Source: Timema cristinae
Lineage: Eukaryota > Arthropoda > Insecta > Phasmatodea > Timematidae
DNA: 64,000 nucleotides
NCBI GenBank assembly: GCA_039000515.1
Contig: JBCFYV010000559.1
Location: 185,001-249,000, forward strand
Reading direction: 5' to 3'
The notes under the pieces are model-generated. The model saw nothing but the letters and a program-made list of their open reading frames with translations. It was not told where the DNA came from and searched no databases. This document shows positions 45,050-55,998 of the stretch, piece after piece (within the stretch, counting starts at the first letter, position 1; each line of letters begins with the position of its first letter). The position numbers and the translations under genes were made by a program.

Positions 45050-46300
45050 GCCACATGAGGCATGACCTAATCTTTTGTCGACGCTGACAACTTACTGTCC
45101 GCTGTCACCGTACTGCCGAACCCTGCTGTCAACTCATTGCCCGGCCCTTCACAGGACCGTATTAATGATAAGAGGCGGAAACACGTAAGGCCGTCCAGCC
45201 CTGTACAGATAAAAATCCAGGAAGTGGTGAGGCCCAGGCCCGCTTTCTGGTAATGTCTAGAGTAGACGGCGGTGAGACTCTGAAACGCCCGTTTTTCCTC
45301 GAAAGAGTGATAAATGGTGCTGCAAAATAAGACGTATTAAAAAAAAACCAGCGAGATGGCACTGTAATGATCCAGACTATAAATGACGTCCAGATGGTAA
45401 ACGTAAACGAGAATAACTGAGATACCGTTGAGCAATTCACACCATTTACAGGTAAAGGTAAGGCCACACAGGTTCCTCAATGTTTGCAAGGGAGTGGTCA
45501 CTTGCTATGACCTCGACTGCGAAGGCATTGGGGAGCTCTGTGGTGAGCTTGCACCTAATATGTTACCGAAGTTTATAGGATAGTCACAAAAAAGAATGGC
45601 CAAGAAAATAAGATTGGATACGTATATCCTATATCCTTACATTTGTGACTCCTACCCTTCCAAAGGAGGTCCGAGCAGTTTATCGCGTGCTCAGGATCCG
45701 GCCTCAACCCACAGCGCTGATTTCAGTGCCAGGAGTTTGGGCATACGAAGCTGCGATGAGGTGGTAAGCTAACCTGTGAAGATTGCGGTAAAGAGGCTCA
45801 TGATACACCATGCGAGTCTCCTAAGCTCTGCGTCAACTGCAAGTTTCCGCATTCAGTCTGGTCTTGGGTCTGTCCTGAAATGGAATGCATAGAAAAAAGT
45901 TTCTGCAGATTCAATCAGAAAAAAAAGATCTCATATGCCCAGCACGCAAGGCATACGTACCTAGTCAGTCTCCGTTATTCCAAACGTCATATATATTCAG
46001 ATTTTCAGTCAGAACATCAACTGTCCCAACTGCCGCTGAGCAGTTATTCCTGCTAAGACGTTTACGTGACCTATGGCATTAGTCTCTACTTGAGACAACT
46101 ATAGTGATTCCGCGCCAACTAACCTGCCGCCGAAATTGTTAAAGGCCGTCTCCCCACCTGTATCATCGGGAAACCACCCCGATTCCCGCCTCGGGGAACC
46201 CCCAAGCCCTTATAGGGGAACTAAATTACGTGCGGCCGTTGTTGAGCCGCTCATTCTCGCCTGTGGGCCTCCGGAGGTTGGGATGAGTGGCGGTACAGGT
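45050..46300 (+). pseudogene. LINE-A copy 3, ORF1 part
   Basis: Aligns with 20310-21580 of the main copy: ACTTACTGTCCGC...CCGTACTGCCGAA, GATAAGAGGCGGAAAC, AATGATCCAGACTATAAATG, CTTCCAAAGGAGGTCCGAGC, and the zinc-knuckle region GCGTCAACTGCAAG near 45829. Nearly every frame is broken. LINE-A similarity stops at 46300 within GGCGGTACAGGT, where an unrelated block begins. Confidence 0.88.
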
Positions 46301-47875
46301 TGTAACGGGCTAAACTGGCTTAGCCCCGTTCAATTGTAAAATAAGAATATTAGTTGATGCATAGCAAGTCGTCAAGAGTTAAAAAAAATGGTATACTATT
46401 GTTACACGCTACACTCCTAACACACACTTTTCTTTATTTACATATCCACTGCGCCGTCTCTTCCTTCAAGCTCGATGCCCCATTGGAAGGAGAAACCTTT
46501 AGAAAAGTGACCGGCCGCGTCCACGTGATGAAAACTCCGCGCTCACCAAAGTCTACGAGTCTACTGAAAGCAGCTCGAGTGCTGTTAGCCGAAACGAGTC
46601 GACCTTCCAGACGTTGATGGAAGCTTACCCCACCTCTCCGTGCTAGCCGCTCCTCCACGCGGATTTTACATACTATTTCCGGCTCGCTTGGAATGAGCAT
46701 CCACAACCAGCGCCGTTATTACACAGTGCGCACACCTCGCGTCGAGCAGACTTGCATATCTACGGTGGATTTATGGTTTGAGGTGATGGATCCACTAGAC
46801 AGAAGGAAGTGGCAAGGATAGACGGACAGTATGGCAAAGATTAGGGATAGCCTACATCGTGGCAGGATCTATAGAGTATCTTTTCTGTTAGTTGTTAGGA
46901 ATTAGGAATAACAATTGTATTCACTGGGGCATTATAGTTGTTACCTTGTCAGGTTAATTATGTAATGTTAGTGTAGAGTTAATGCCTCCGCAGTTATGAA
47001 AACGTATTGCTAACTATAACTTGTTGTATACCGCACCTCACGCGTATCTTGGACTTAGCCACTGTGCCAGCCCTCAAAGGGATTGTGTATCCCTCGACAC
47101 ACACTGTGTGACCACTAATGTATTTTAAAGGTAGCTTGCTGGGGATAGCAATAGTTCAGGTTATATGAGGGCCTGGGAACGATACCTAGCTAGGTACACT
47201 TGTATATCCTAAACATTGGTTTGGGTTTTAACCTGTGGGCCGTCAATGCCCGTCGAGATTGGCTCGTGGTTATCTTTCTTATGATTTTTAATACTCCCCT
47301 TTGAAATATCCGGCTCTTGAGCCACTACTGCCCCTCAGGCACGGTTGGAGCTGTTTGTATTTCTTTGGTTTGTAATTTGTGTTGTTGACCTCTGATGGGG
47401 CTCAAATTGTGGGGCACTTCTGCCGACCCTGCGTGGCCCGTAGTTTCTAATATTTCCTTGTGGTTTTGTCTTACCTCTTGTAAGGTTTTTTTTGGCATTA
47501 TATCCATGGTGCTCATAATAACTGAACTTGAACTTGCCCATTACAATTATCTCTATGTGCACGGTCTACATACTAGAATAATGGATGGTTTATAGAGCAT
47601 AACTATAAGTTGTCTGCGAAACATCCTTTAATGTTTTATAGACAGTACTTACCGAGATTATGTGCAAACTATTGACAAAGTACCTTTCTTCATTAAAATC
47701 AAACTACTCTTAATTATCTCTTGTTCTCATTGGATATATATATATATATTTATATGTATGTATATGTACCTGCTCCTCTATCTAGGTTAATGCTATATCA
47801 TCCCTCAATTATTAACAAATAGGTAGAGGGTGGGTGCAAGGTGAGGCCGCAAATTCTAGTCCCACTGGTGCCATA
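46301..47875. other. Unidentified block splitting LINE-A copy 3
   Basis: Begins TGTAACGGGCTAAACTGGC with a hairpin (GGGCTAA/TTAGCCC), and TGTAAC is matched by an inverted GTTACA at 46401-46406. It is GC-richer than the region to about 46800. LINE-A resumes at 47876 with the reverse transcriptase, having lost about 1.45 kb. Minus-strand frames at 47335-47562 and 46434-46706 have no recognised domain. It may contain an LTR or another insertion. Confidence 0.4.
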
Positions 47876-48838
47876 CTTTGATTTAGGTCAAAGTCGGGGG
47901 AGGATTATAACTCCCTTTTTACAATACATGAACTGACCTATGCCCTGTGCCAGGCGGGCAGCACAGCTTCCGGACCGGACGACATACTCTATTAAATATT
48001 GCAACAGCTGCCTCCTGCCGGACTAGCATTTCTTTCGGACCTCTACAATAGTGTTTGGGAATCTTGTCAATTCCCAACACTGTGGAGGCAAGCAACCGTT
48101 ATGCCGATTCATAAATGTGGCAAGGATAAATTACAGCCAACTAGTTATAGACCTATAGCCTTAACTAGTTGTGTATACAAATGATTGTAAAACATTATAA
48201 ATAAACGTTTTATATGGTATATAGAATCCCGCAATCTGCTATCTAATATTCAATGTGATTTTCGCCTTAACCGATTTACGGTGGATCACCTTGTCCGTCC
48301 CGAGATGGCTGTTCGCGACGCCTTTCTCCATAAGCAGCTTCTTCTGGCTGTTTTATTTGATTTGTAGAAAGGGGACAACACCACCTGCCGGTACGGCAGT
48401 TTGAAAACACCTTTTAATTGGGGGTTCCAAGGGAACATCCCTCTTTTTATATCTAGTTTTATGTCGGATAGATACTTCCGGGTAAGGTTGAATAACACCT
48501 TATCCGATTATCTTATTCAATAAAAGGGGGTGCCCCAGGGCAGTCCTTTGAGTTGTACGTTGTTCGCTATTGTGATAAATAGCATTTTGGGCAACGTGCG
48601 CTTACCTGTTCGTTAATGCCTTTTCGTGGATGACTACGCAATTTATTGCAGTTCATCAAGTCCCCACAGGTCTGAACGACAGATACAACTCTCTGTAACA
48701 ATCTTTGGTCGTGGGCATCGAGTAATGTCTTTCGCTTCTTGCAGCCAAGATGACGGTGGACCACTTCCATAATTACGTGAAATACAGACATCCCCAGTAT
48801 TTTAATGACCACGTTGTTTTACCATCTCAGAGACCGTA
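47876..48838 (+). pseudogene. LINE-A copy 3, reverse transcriptase part
   Basis: Equivalent to 23052-24020 of the main copy: LAFLSDLYNSVWESCQFPTL, SYRPIALTSC, VPQGSPLSCTLFAI (intact priming loop), CLFVDDYAIYC. Stops and shifts interrupt it. The sequence breaks off at GAGACCGTAAG (48838), immediately before Tigger-C. Confidence 0.9.
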
Positions 48839-48889
48839 AGTTTCGTTTACCAGTTCTTAGCTTTTTTGTTCCGATTTTTGTTAATAGTC

Positions 48890-50383
48890 TTAGCTTTATT
48901 TTTTTTTCGTCTATTTTCTGTTTCATAGCTTTTTCTTTTTATTTTGCTTCATACCAGCTTTCTCGGCTAACAGATCATTTTTATAAGGACTTCCTGACAA
49001 CAATACTGCATAACCTTTCTTCCGCACATTGCTTTTACGTTTTGCTTCAGATACACGAGGCACAGGGGAAACATCCTCAGGGCGGATGTAAAATGATGAC
49101 CCCGGCTGTGGATCATAAGTTTTATCTAGGACGGAGGTATTACTGCTCGACGATCCAGCTTGCAATGAAGGGATTGGCAGTCTTGTCGGTGGGTGGTGGC
49201 TCTATAGCATTTACTGCTGATGCCATGGCAGCTGGTGGAAGTGATATTTTCGTTACTTCTACTGCATTAAAGTCTTCTTCTGAGAAAATGTGCTCATTGT
49301 GTGGTTCAATACCACATTTGCTAAATCCATTCACTGCATTGAGTGGAACAGCAGCCTTCATGTAGGCTTCCCCAAAAATATGACTCACCTGAAATTGCGT
49401 CACTGTTCGCCTGGGCTTTTTCTTAAAAACCGTTCGATTGCTTGAACGTAATAGTGTTCAGGGGCCCCATGAAAGAAACGTCCAAGGGCTGCAGTGAGGT
49501 GGTATGCACACCACAGCTGTATGATTGAGTTCAATAGGCTGGCCAGGGCTAATGTTTTAGTATAATGCTATAGCCCATCTAATATCAACAATACTGGAAT
49601 CATCTGAGGGTTTAGCATGAAAATGCATAAACCACTGTACAAAAATCTTTGTCTGCATCCATCCAGTAAGGTGGCAAGTAAATGCAGTCCCAGGAGGAGC
49701 TCCATCTGTCAATTCAGTATTCATCCGAACCCGGTGAAAGATAATGAAAGGGGTGATATAGATGCCCTAGCTGACATACACATTACCAAAGAAGACAAAA
49801 CCCCTCTTTCGGCTGAGGTGAGAGACCCAACCTTCGTCTACCCCTTAAAAATATAACTTTTGAGCTTTTAGACTGGACTGTAGTGAGCCATCTCGTCAAC
49901 ATTGAAAATTCGATGGGCTGGGTAGTTGTGTTTGCCTCTTTTCTCGATCAGGATGTCAAAAAATTTCTTAACGGCAACCTTGTTAAAACCACTAGATATT
50001 GTTGAATAAGTTGACTTAGGCGACCTTAATGTTAACTTTGGATGGCGTTTCCGGAAACCAGCGATCCACCCTTTTCCAGCCATCCTGATATCTTTATTAA
50101 AATTATGAGGAAGGTTGTTCTTCTTAGCAAGTTCAAATGCTTAACTTTGCAGATCCTTAATACACATATCGAAAAATCTAGTCTACAACGTTAGTAGATG
50201 TTTGTAGATTTCCTGTGATTGTTCCTTAGTAAATACGGATTTACAACCACCAAATTCCTTTTTGTTGCCTTTGACACGCATATTTTGATTCAACACACTC
50301 CTCTTCAAAGTATTCCTAGGAACATTGTATGTGGTTGCAGCGGTTAAGAAAGCCATGCCGTCCTTCACTGACTATTGATTTTA
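48890..50383 (-). pseudogene. Tigger-C transposase remnant
   Basis: Leftward: GMAFLTAATTYNVPRNTLKR (helix-turn-helix), KGWIAGFRKRHPKLTLRSP, AVKKFFDILIEKRG, RIFNVDEMAHYSP (first catalytic D retained in NVDE; the usual TG is lost), LTSAERGVLSSLVMCMS, DGAPPGTAFTCHLTGWMQ, and at the end NAVNGFSKCGIEPHNEHIF and VLLSGSPYKNDLLAEKAGMK. Order and spacing match Tigger-D. At least six stops or shifts, and the C-terminal Cys-rich module is missing. It abuts the broken end of LINE-A copy 3, suggesting insertion there, but the LINE does not resume on the other side. Confidence 0.85.
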
Positions 50384-51263
50384 GCATGTTACCTGAATCC
50401 TACGATTACCTTTCTCCCTTGCGCTTGTAATTGTAAACCATCGCTCCTAAAACGAAAAAAATTAAAATATATTTAAAACAATGATAAAAAATTATGAAAT
50501 GTAAAACTATTCTAATAGAATCATTTTTTTTACGTTTAATACAATATTAGGTATGTAATGCCCCTGATTTGACCCTAAAGAATATTTGATAGCATTGACA
50601 ATATTCTCTTAATTATATATAATATTATTTGAATTATATATTCTATTACTTGGCACTTAGACCACTTCTTCTTCTTCTTCTTCTAAATTATTCATATATG
50701 ATAGTTACCAGATTATAACTAGGAAATTACTAGTTATTTCTTGTTGTTAAGTTCCCGCCCTGAAGTTAGGAGGCATCAGCTACTGTAACTAACTTCAGTG
50801 TGTGACGTAAAGTTGAGTCAAAATTACAATGTAAAAGTCTTTTAAAATTAACTTCCTGCTCTGGAACAACCCAGAACATTGTAGATGTTCAATTTGAGGA
50901 AGTGTCTGTTTCTAGGCCATTCTGTATGCTTCTATACATTTTCAAGAACTAAACATTCTGGTAAGTTCCATTGGACTGAGTTATATCAGGTGGTGTAATC
51001 TCAGGGCTTACTGTGATGCCAAGCATTGTCTCGGACGGACGTGTGCTAGGCGCTCGTCTAGATTGTGTGCAACATGGTCATTTTTCTATCCAAGTATCAA
51101 TAATTATCATTAAGTATACCAATATCAAACTCTATCTGACGTTAGTTATTTCTATCATAAAAATTGAGGCCCAATGTTGGGGAGTAATAACTATTTTATA
51201 ACGTAACAATTGACTAAACAATCGCGGGACAGTTAAACAAGTAAAAATCCCGTAATGTTATAA
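50384..51263. other. AT-rich stretch with a 10-bp inverted repeat
   Basis: CTGAAGTTAG (50760-50769) and CTAACTTCAG (50787-50796) form a perfect stem. The stretch may include the LTR belonging to the primer-site motifs that follow, but LTR borders could not be fixed. Confidence 0.4.
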
Positions 51264-51420
51264 AGACTTCCAAACGTGGGGCATTTATCACCAAAAATAT
51301 TACGTAAGGTGGCAATTGGCGGCCCAACGTGGACCAGCTATAAAAACATAACAATTGGCGCCCGAACTAGGGGCCGTTCCGTTATAAGAACGTAACAAAT
51401 GTCGCCCAACAGTGGGGCGT
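51264..51420 (+). promoter_or_regulatory. Four tandem lysine-tRNA primer-binding-site-like motifs
   Basis: CCAAACGTGGGGC (51270-51282), TGGCGGCCCAACGTGGACC (51317-51335), TGGCGCCCGAACTAGGGGC (51356-51374) and TGTCGCCCAACAGTGGGGC (51400-51418). LTR retroelements primed by lysine tRNAs use TGGCGCCC-type sites just after the 5' LTR. The last three are preceded by related AA-rich words (GGCAAT, ATAACAAT, GTAACAAA). No gag or pol follows. Confidence 0.55.
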
Positions 51421-51429
51421 AACAGGTAA

Positions 51430-52800
51430 CATGAAGTGCTACAAATAATCGTTTATCACACATAATTATATTTAAAACCTGTATTAATTATAATTATAAT
51501 ATAATGGTATTAAAAACAAAGATAAATAGTGCAGACGAGCATAATGGCCACAGCGGCGGGCATATTAGTCACCTACTGGCCGTTGTGCCCGTCCAGACGC
51601 CATTAACAAAAGCTTGTTGTCAGACGTCAACAGCGATTAACCATTTCTTAATATTGAATTTTGTAGCCAAGTTACCGCTCTTTTAAAACAACTATGTTTA
51701 AAAACCCTAGCTTGTTTTACTAAGTTTGTAATAATTACATGAAGTGAGGACTTACCTTAGATAAGAGGGTATGAAAAACAAAAAAATTGCAATAACTTGT
51801 GATCACGCACTTCTTTCTTCTTGTAGTGACTAAACTCAACTAAGGGGACTGTGAGGGTAACATTCACGTGTTTACCGCAGGATAGCAGCACTGTACAGCC
51901 TTACAAACCCGCCTGGCCTTTATGCCCGTCCTTCCCCTACACTAAAACTCTAACGTACCAGCTAAACAGACAGGAACTACTTGCAGGTAAAAGTCTTCCT
52001 TTGTAATCAGTGTATTCTTGAACTTTTAATCCAGCAACTTTTCCTTTATTTGATATCCATGATGCTGGATTACACTTTATTTTATTTCCTATCTTTTGAT
52101 CTTCTTCCATTATTCTAGTGTTAAACTAACTATCCATAAACAAACAATGTATTGGTACATAAGATGTGAGCTACACAACAGTCACCAAACCTCAACATGA
52201 ATATAACACTATAGGAATAATAGAATCATAGCCGCTGTTTTCGCCAAGCACCAACCAGCTGTACCAAAGATATAATATGCAGAGGGTTTCAGTCATTGAC
52301 TAAGAACCTTTCTCCATGGAACAATTAAACTATCCCTGACTGTTTCTTATGATCATTTTATTTTAGAACGTTGAAATTACCCTTCTAAACGTTTGTTCCA
52401 TACTTATCTTCATTTTGAGATTGTATGACTTGAGGTCCTTTCTTCAGGGACCGATTCACCAGGTAATACGATTTAAGATAAAGTTAGGCACAGAAGGGAC
52501 GAGATAAAGTCAATCTAATACTCTTGCTGACCTTGTAGAACACGTCCATCACGGGTGTAAATAATCTAGAAGAACTTCAAAGTATCTCAAGTAGGATCGA
52601 TCGAACAAGCTCAGAGCTCTTCGACAATCAGACGCTTTACTCCACAAAGGAACAAGGAGATTACGTGGGTTAATTGAGGACTTATTAATGGAAGCTTCAA
52701 CCTCTTAGCATTTGTTGAAGCGAAGTTCCTCCTTGACTTCATAATATCAACCTTAATTAAGAACCCTCAAACGAAACATTCTTACACAATAGTCTCAAAT
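51430..52800. other. Non-coding stretch
   Basis: Short frames without domains. GCCGTTGTGCCCGTCCAGAC (near 51580) and GGCCTTTATGCCCGTCC (near 51915) resemble each other, perhaps an old duplication. Nothing else recognised. Confidence 0.4.
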
Positions 52801-52809
52801 TCACGAAGC

Positions 52810-52868
52810 TTAAGGTGAGGTGGATAGGAGCACGAGCTAAAAGGTCAGAGTATTTTGCAGTTTTATAA
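52810..52868 (+). mobile_element. TTAA-flanked MITE, left end fragment
   Basis: TTAAGGTGAGGTGGATAGGA, GCACGAGCTAA and TTTTGCAGTTTTATAA match the left end at 17344. The rest is replaced by the Helitron-like element that begins at 52869. Confidence 0.65.
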
Positions 52869-53332
52869 CTAATTTCGCTTTGCTCGTTGTGGGCTTCGCC
52901 CCCAAACCCCCAGTGAGTGTAAACTAATGCAATTCCACCGTTGTTTTGAACGTTGATTTATTTTTACAATTTTATGACTCTAGCTGCCCCACAAGTGTGT
53001 CAGAAAATTTAAAAATGTGTGGAAAATATACAAAATTTACCTAAAATAAAGAAATCTTGCTCTGGTGCGATCCGTTTGTTTTTTTTCGATAGTTCTTACC
53101 TTTTAGCCACAAGAGGCCTCCTAAGAAAGGTCCGTACCGAATTTAAAGTTGCTCCGCTATTTTGAATTTTTTGGGGATGAAAAAAATTTGTTAACTTCTT
53201 GGAATTTTTACGTCGGTTACAGGCTTGAAACTATAAGTTTGCCAAATTTCAAGTTTCTAGCTCATCTGTAAGTGGGTAAACATTAATATCAGCGAGTGAG
53301 TGAGTCAGCCATGTGATTTTATAGTTTAGTGA
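52869..53332 (-). mobile_element. Helitron-like non-autonomous element, 464 bp
   Basis: On the minus strand it starts TCACTAAACTATAAAATCAC after an A, has GGCTGACTCACTCACTCGCT, and ends GGGGCGAAGCCCAC...AGCGAAATTAG before a T. The TC start, GC-rich hairpin near the end and A/T flanks fit Helitrons; the last bases TTAG differ from the usual CTAG. It sits inside the MITE at 52810. Confidence 0.7.
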
Positions 53333-53475
53333 TAGTCTGGGATGTGCAGTAAGACAAATCTGTAACTAGTTGATAAATATTCTCATCCGGATGTCTAACC
53401 GAACCAATTTATCATGAATTAAATAGCTGAACTATCATAAATTTGTTATTTACTGTTATAGCCGCATCTAAATAT

Positions 53476-53654
53476 AATATTCTTTAAAATGTAAAATGAC
53501 ACCTAGACACGGGAATCGAAGGCAGGATTGCAGAATGACCTTAAGCACGGGTCGATGCCTGGATAGCTCAGTGATTAGAACGTTGATGTACTAAGTCAAA
53601 GGTTCCGGTTTCGATTCTCGTGTACAAGTATCATTTTTCAATTTAAAGAATATT
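53476..53654. repeat. Foldback with tRNA-like 3' halves in both arms
   Basis: Left arm AATATTCTTTAAAATG ... GACACGGGAATCGA (53476-53519). The right arm (53611-53654), inverted, is AATATTCTTTAAATTG ... GTACACGAGAATCGA. The centre contains GATAGCTCAGTGATTAGAA (tRNA D-arm-like) and GTTTCGATTC (B box). So tRNA-like 3' halves lie in opposite orientations around one D-arm. Confidence 0.78.
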
Positions 53655-54172
53655 AACTAATTTAATATGAATATTTTTTTCAAATTATTTAGCAAAACTG
53701 AATTTAAATAAAACATTAGGGAAAGTTGTTTTAAATATTTGATACTCTAACGACACTTCTACCATAATTTACAAGCCTACAAATGAGTGCAAAATATAAG
53801 ATATACCAAATATTATAATACTTACGTTTGTACATACGAATATTTTGAATTTTGACCGGTTTTCCAATCTAAAACACTAATCTATACTTTGTTTTCAATA
53901 TGTTTTTAACCATTTTCCTTTAGTTTCTCTTAACCTCTCTTAAGCTGGGGTTTCCTCGGGTAGCGGCGCCGCAATCAAGCGGCCGTAATATGACGTTGAA
54001 TGACATCACAAAAACGTTGTCCGTACAAACAATCGAGCGTGGTTTCCTAGATAGCGTTGACTGCCACCGTCATGCCAAATAGCGGTGCTGCCATTTGTAT
54101 CACGGCCGTCATTACGGCCACAAACAATTTGGTACCGTTTTTTGAAGTCGTGCGGTGAACTTTTCACTAAAA

Positions 54173-54283
54173 ATGAGTCAAAATTGGAGTAACGAAGAAG
54201 ACGAAATATTAATAGATTTTTGCTCTGCGGATATTGGCTTCTTGTTTCTGTTGTATGGCTTTGAAGTTATGTCTTCTATGTAA
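54173..54283 (+). pseudogene. Harbinger-B Myb/SANT-like protein, N-terminal remnant
   Basis: ATG at 54173 reads MSQNWSNEEDEILIDFCS, an E-E-D-containing first helix as in Myb/SANT-like proteins of Harbinger elements. After about 18 codons it crosses the deletion point into antisense transposase sequence. It begins about 230 bases inside the left end, the same spacing as in Harbinger-A. Confidence 0.7.
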
Positions 54284-54497
54284 TTCAGTACATAATCAAA
54301 AAACACTTGTGTTAAACGAAAATTTCCCCTAAATTTTTCTTGATTGCAGTGCAGATGACGACGCACTAAAATTTCATATGCACCTTCTGTAGCACGGCTT
54401 TTATAAATTTTCCTTTCCTCCGAACGTTTCTTGTTGTCGTCTTCTGATGACTCTTCATCTTCCAAAAATACTAGTAATGCCAAATCAAGATCATCCA
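54225..54497 (-). pseudogene. Harbinger-B transposase, N-terminal remnant
   Basis: Leftward from ATG at 54497: MDDLDLALLVFLEDEESSED, acidic start; then YEILVRRHLHCNQEKFRGNF, RLTQVFFDYVLNYIEDI and NRKKPISAEQ-like NRNKKPISAEQ. This is the segment preceding the DDE core in Harbinger transposases. The frame continues to 54178 only by reading the Myb start backwards. The catalytic core is absent. Confidence 0.8.
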
Positions 54498-54689
54498 TTT
54501 TCAAATTACAAATTCATACTTTTCACACCGTCACGACGACATACAAGGGCTAGGTTTACATAAGCTGGCCACCGTCACGAAACGGCCGCCACACAGAAGA
54601 TGGCTAACGCTATATTACGGCCGCTAAATTACCGCACCGCTACCCGAGGAAACCCCAGCTTTAGAAAGAAGTAGTGTGATCGAAAAAAA

Positions 54690-54960
54690 AAAAAAGAGCT
54701 CGAGATATTGATAAATGTCGACGTTTCATGACCCCCTTAAACAAAAAAAAAATTGTTATTTTTGCGTCCGACTATCTGTGTGTATCTGTATCTCGGACTA
54801 GAGATGAAACCATTTCACCGATTGGGCTAAAACTTGGTATTTAGGGTTTTCATAAGGTCCCCTTGAGGATTTATTCAAGTTAAATATCCAACCCTAAAAT
54901 TAAGGATAGTTTACTGAAGGGCAAAAAGAGAAGAAAAAAATCAAAATTATTAAAACATGC
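54690..54960 (+). repeat. Dispersed repeat (family R5), best copy
   Basis: GAGATATTGATAAATGTCGA, CGTTTCATGACCCCC, ATGAAACCATTTCACCGATT, AACTTGGTATTTAGGG, CCCTAAAATTAAGGATAG. Aligns with 12340-12560 in the same orientation. Confidence 0.7.
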
Positions 54961-55507
54961 GTTAACAATTTTGATTAAATTTTTTATTTAGGCACTGTTA
55001 AGCATTACAAACAAAATAGAAACTCATAATTTCCCATAAAAATGACTTTGTGTGTATTTTACATGAGCAGACATTTCCATTGTTGCTCATATCTCCTCAA
55101 CTATTTGAGATACTAAATAACTTATCATTGTAAATTTATAGTACTATTAAATATAAACCTCTTTTGTTTGAAATATATATTTTTAAATAGTTTCTGAGAA
55201 ATATTCATATACAGAAAGATTTGGCTAATTTGACATTGAATAGTTCGAACCCATGATTCCTCATGAAATTTCTATTTAAATTAATGGTAAAAAATAATAT
55301 TATTTCTAAAATATGAGTTTAAAGATTTGGATAAAAAAAATATTTAGTCTAAACTGCCCCATATACCGAGAATAATTAACGGCATGAAAGAAATTAAATC
55401 TACATTCTTTGTATCCGTGTTATTGACTTAACGATTCTTTCTTAATTAAATACACATTGTTACATTAAAAGCAAAGTGAAACTAAAATAAGCAATGTAGT
55501 GCTCGTA

Positions 55508-55998
55508 TCATTATATATAAAAAATAACATGTCCTGACTGATGACTGACTGACTGACTGATTCATCATCGCCGAGCGCAAACTATCAAGGCTACAGGCAT
55601 GAAATTCGGACTGTATATTCATTTTGTTATGTAGGCACCCACTAAGAAAGAATTTTAGAAAATTCCACCCAAAGGGGTCAAAATAGGGGATGATAATATG
55701 TATGATAATATGTATGAAAGTCCGTCATTTTGAAAGTTACATAAATAAAATTTTGTATTTCGGTTATTGACGTAAAACAAATAAATGTGTTTTCAGGAAT
55801 TTTGGAAATTTTATTTAATAAGGGATGAAAAAGGGGGTGAAATTTCTATCGGACTTGCATTATTTTTGATCTGAGGTCAAGTTATGGTCATCAACGTAAC
55901 GTAATATTTTAAATTTATCTGTAAATACATATGTATATTTTCGTATTTGTATATAATCAACTTCCACGCGAGCAAAGCCGCGGGCAACTGCTTTCTAG
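55508..55998 (+). mobile_element. Helitron-like non-autonomous element, 491 bp, complete
   Basis: Starts TCATTATATATAAAAAATAA after A55507, then CATGTCCTGACTGATGACTG with further CTGA units, ATTCATCATCGCCGAGCGC. Ends with a GC-rich hairpin (CGCGAGCAAAGCCGCG) and CTTTCTAG before T55999. No coding capacity. The copy at 2045-2267 shares its first ~220 bases. Confidence 0.85.

Larger units (their letters stand above)
53943..54660. mobile_element. PIF/Harbinger deletion derivative (Harbinger-B), 718 bp
   Basis: Terminal inverted repeats AGCTGGGGTTTCCTCGGGTA followed by GCGG on both sides, about 50 bp long with few differences, flanked by TTA at 53940-53942 and 54661-54663, the 3-bp duplication typical of Harbingers. 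It retains the starts of two convergent genes (below), joined after loss of everything between. Confidence 0.95.
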
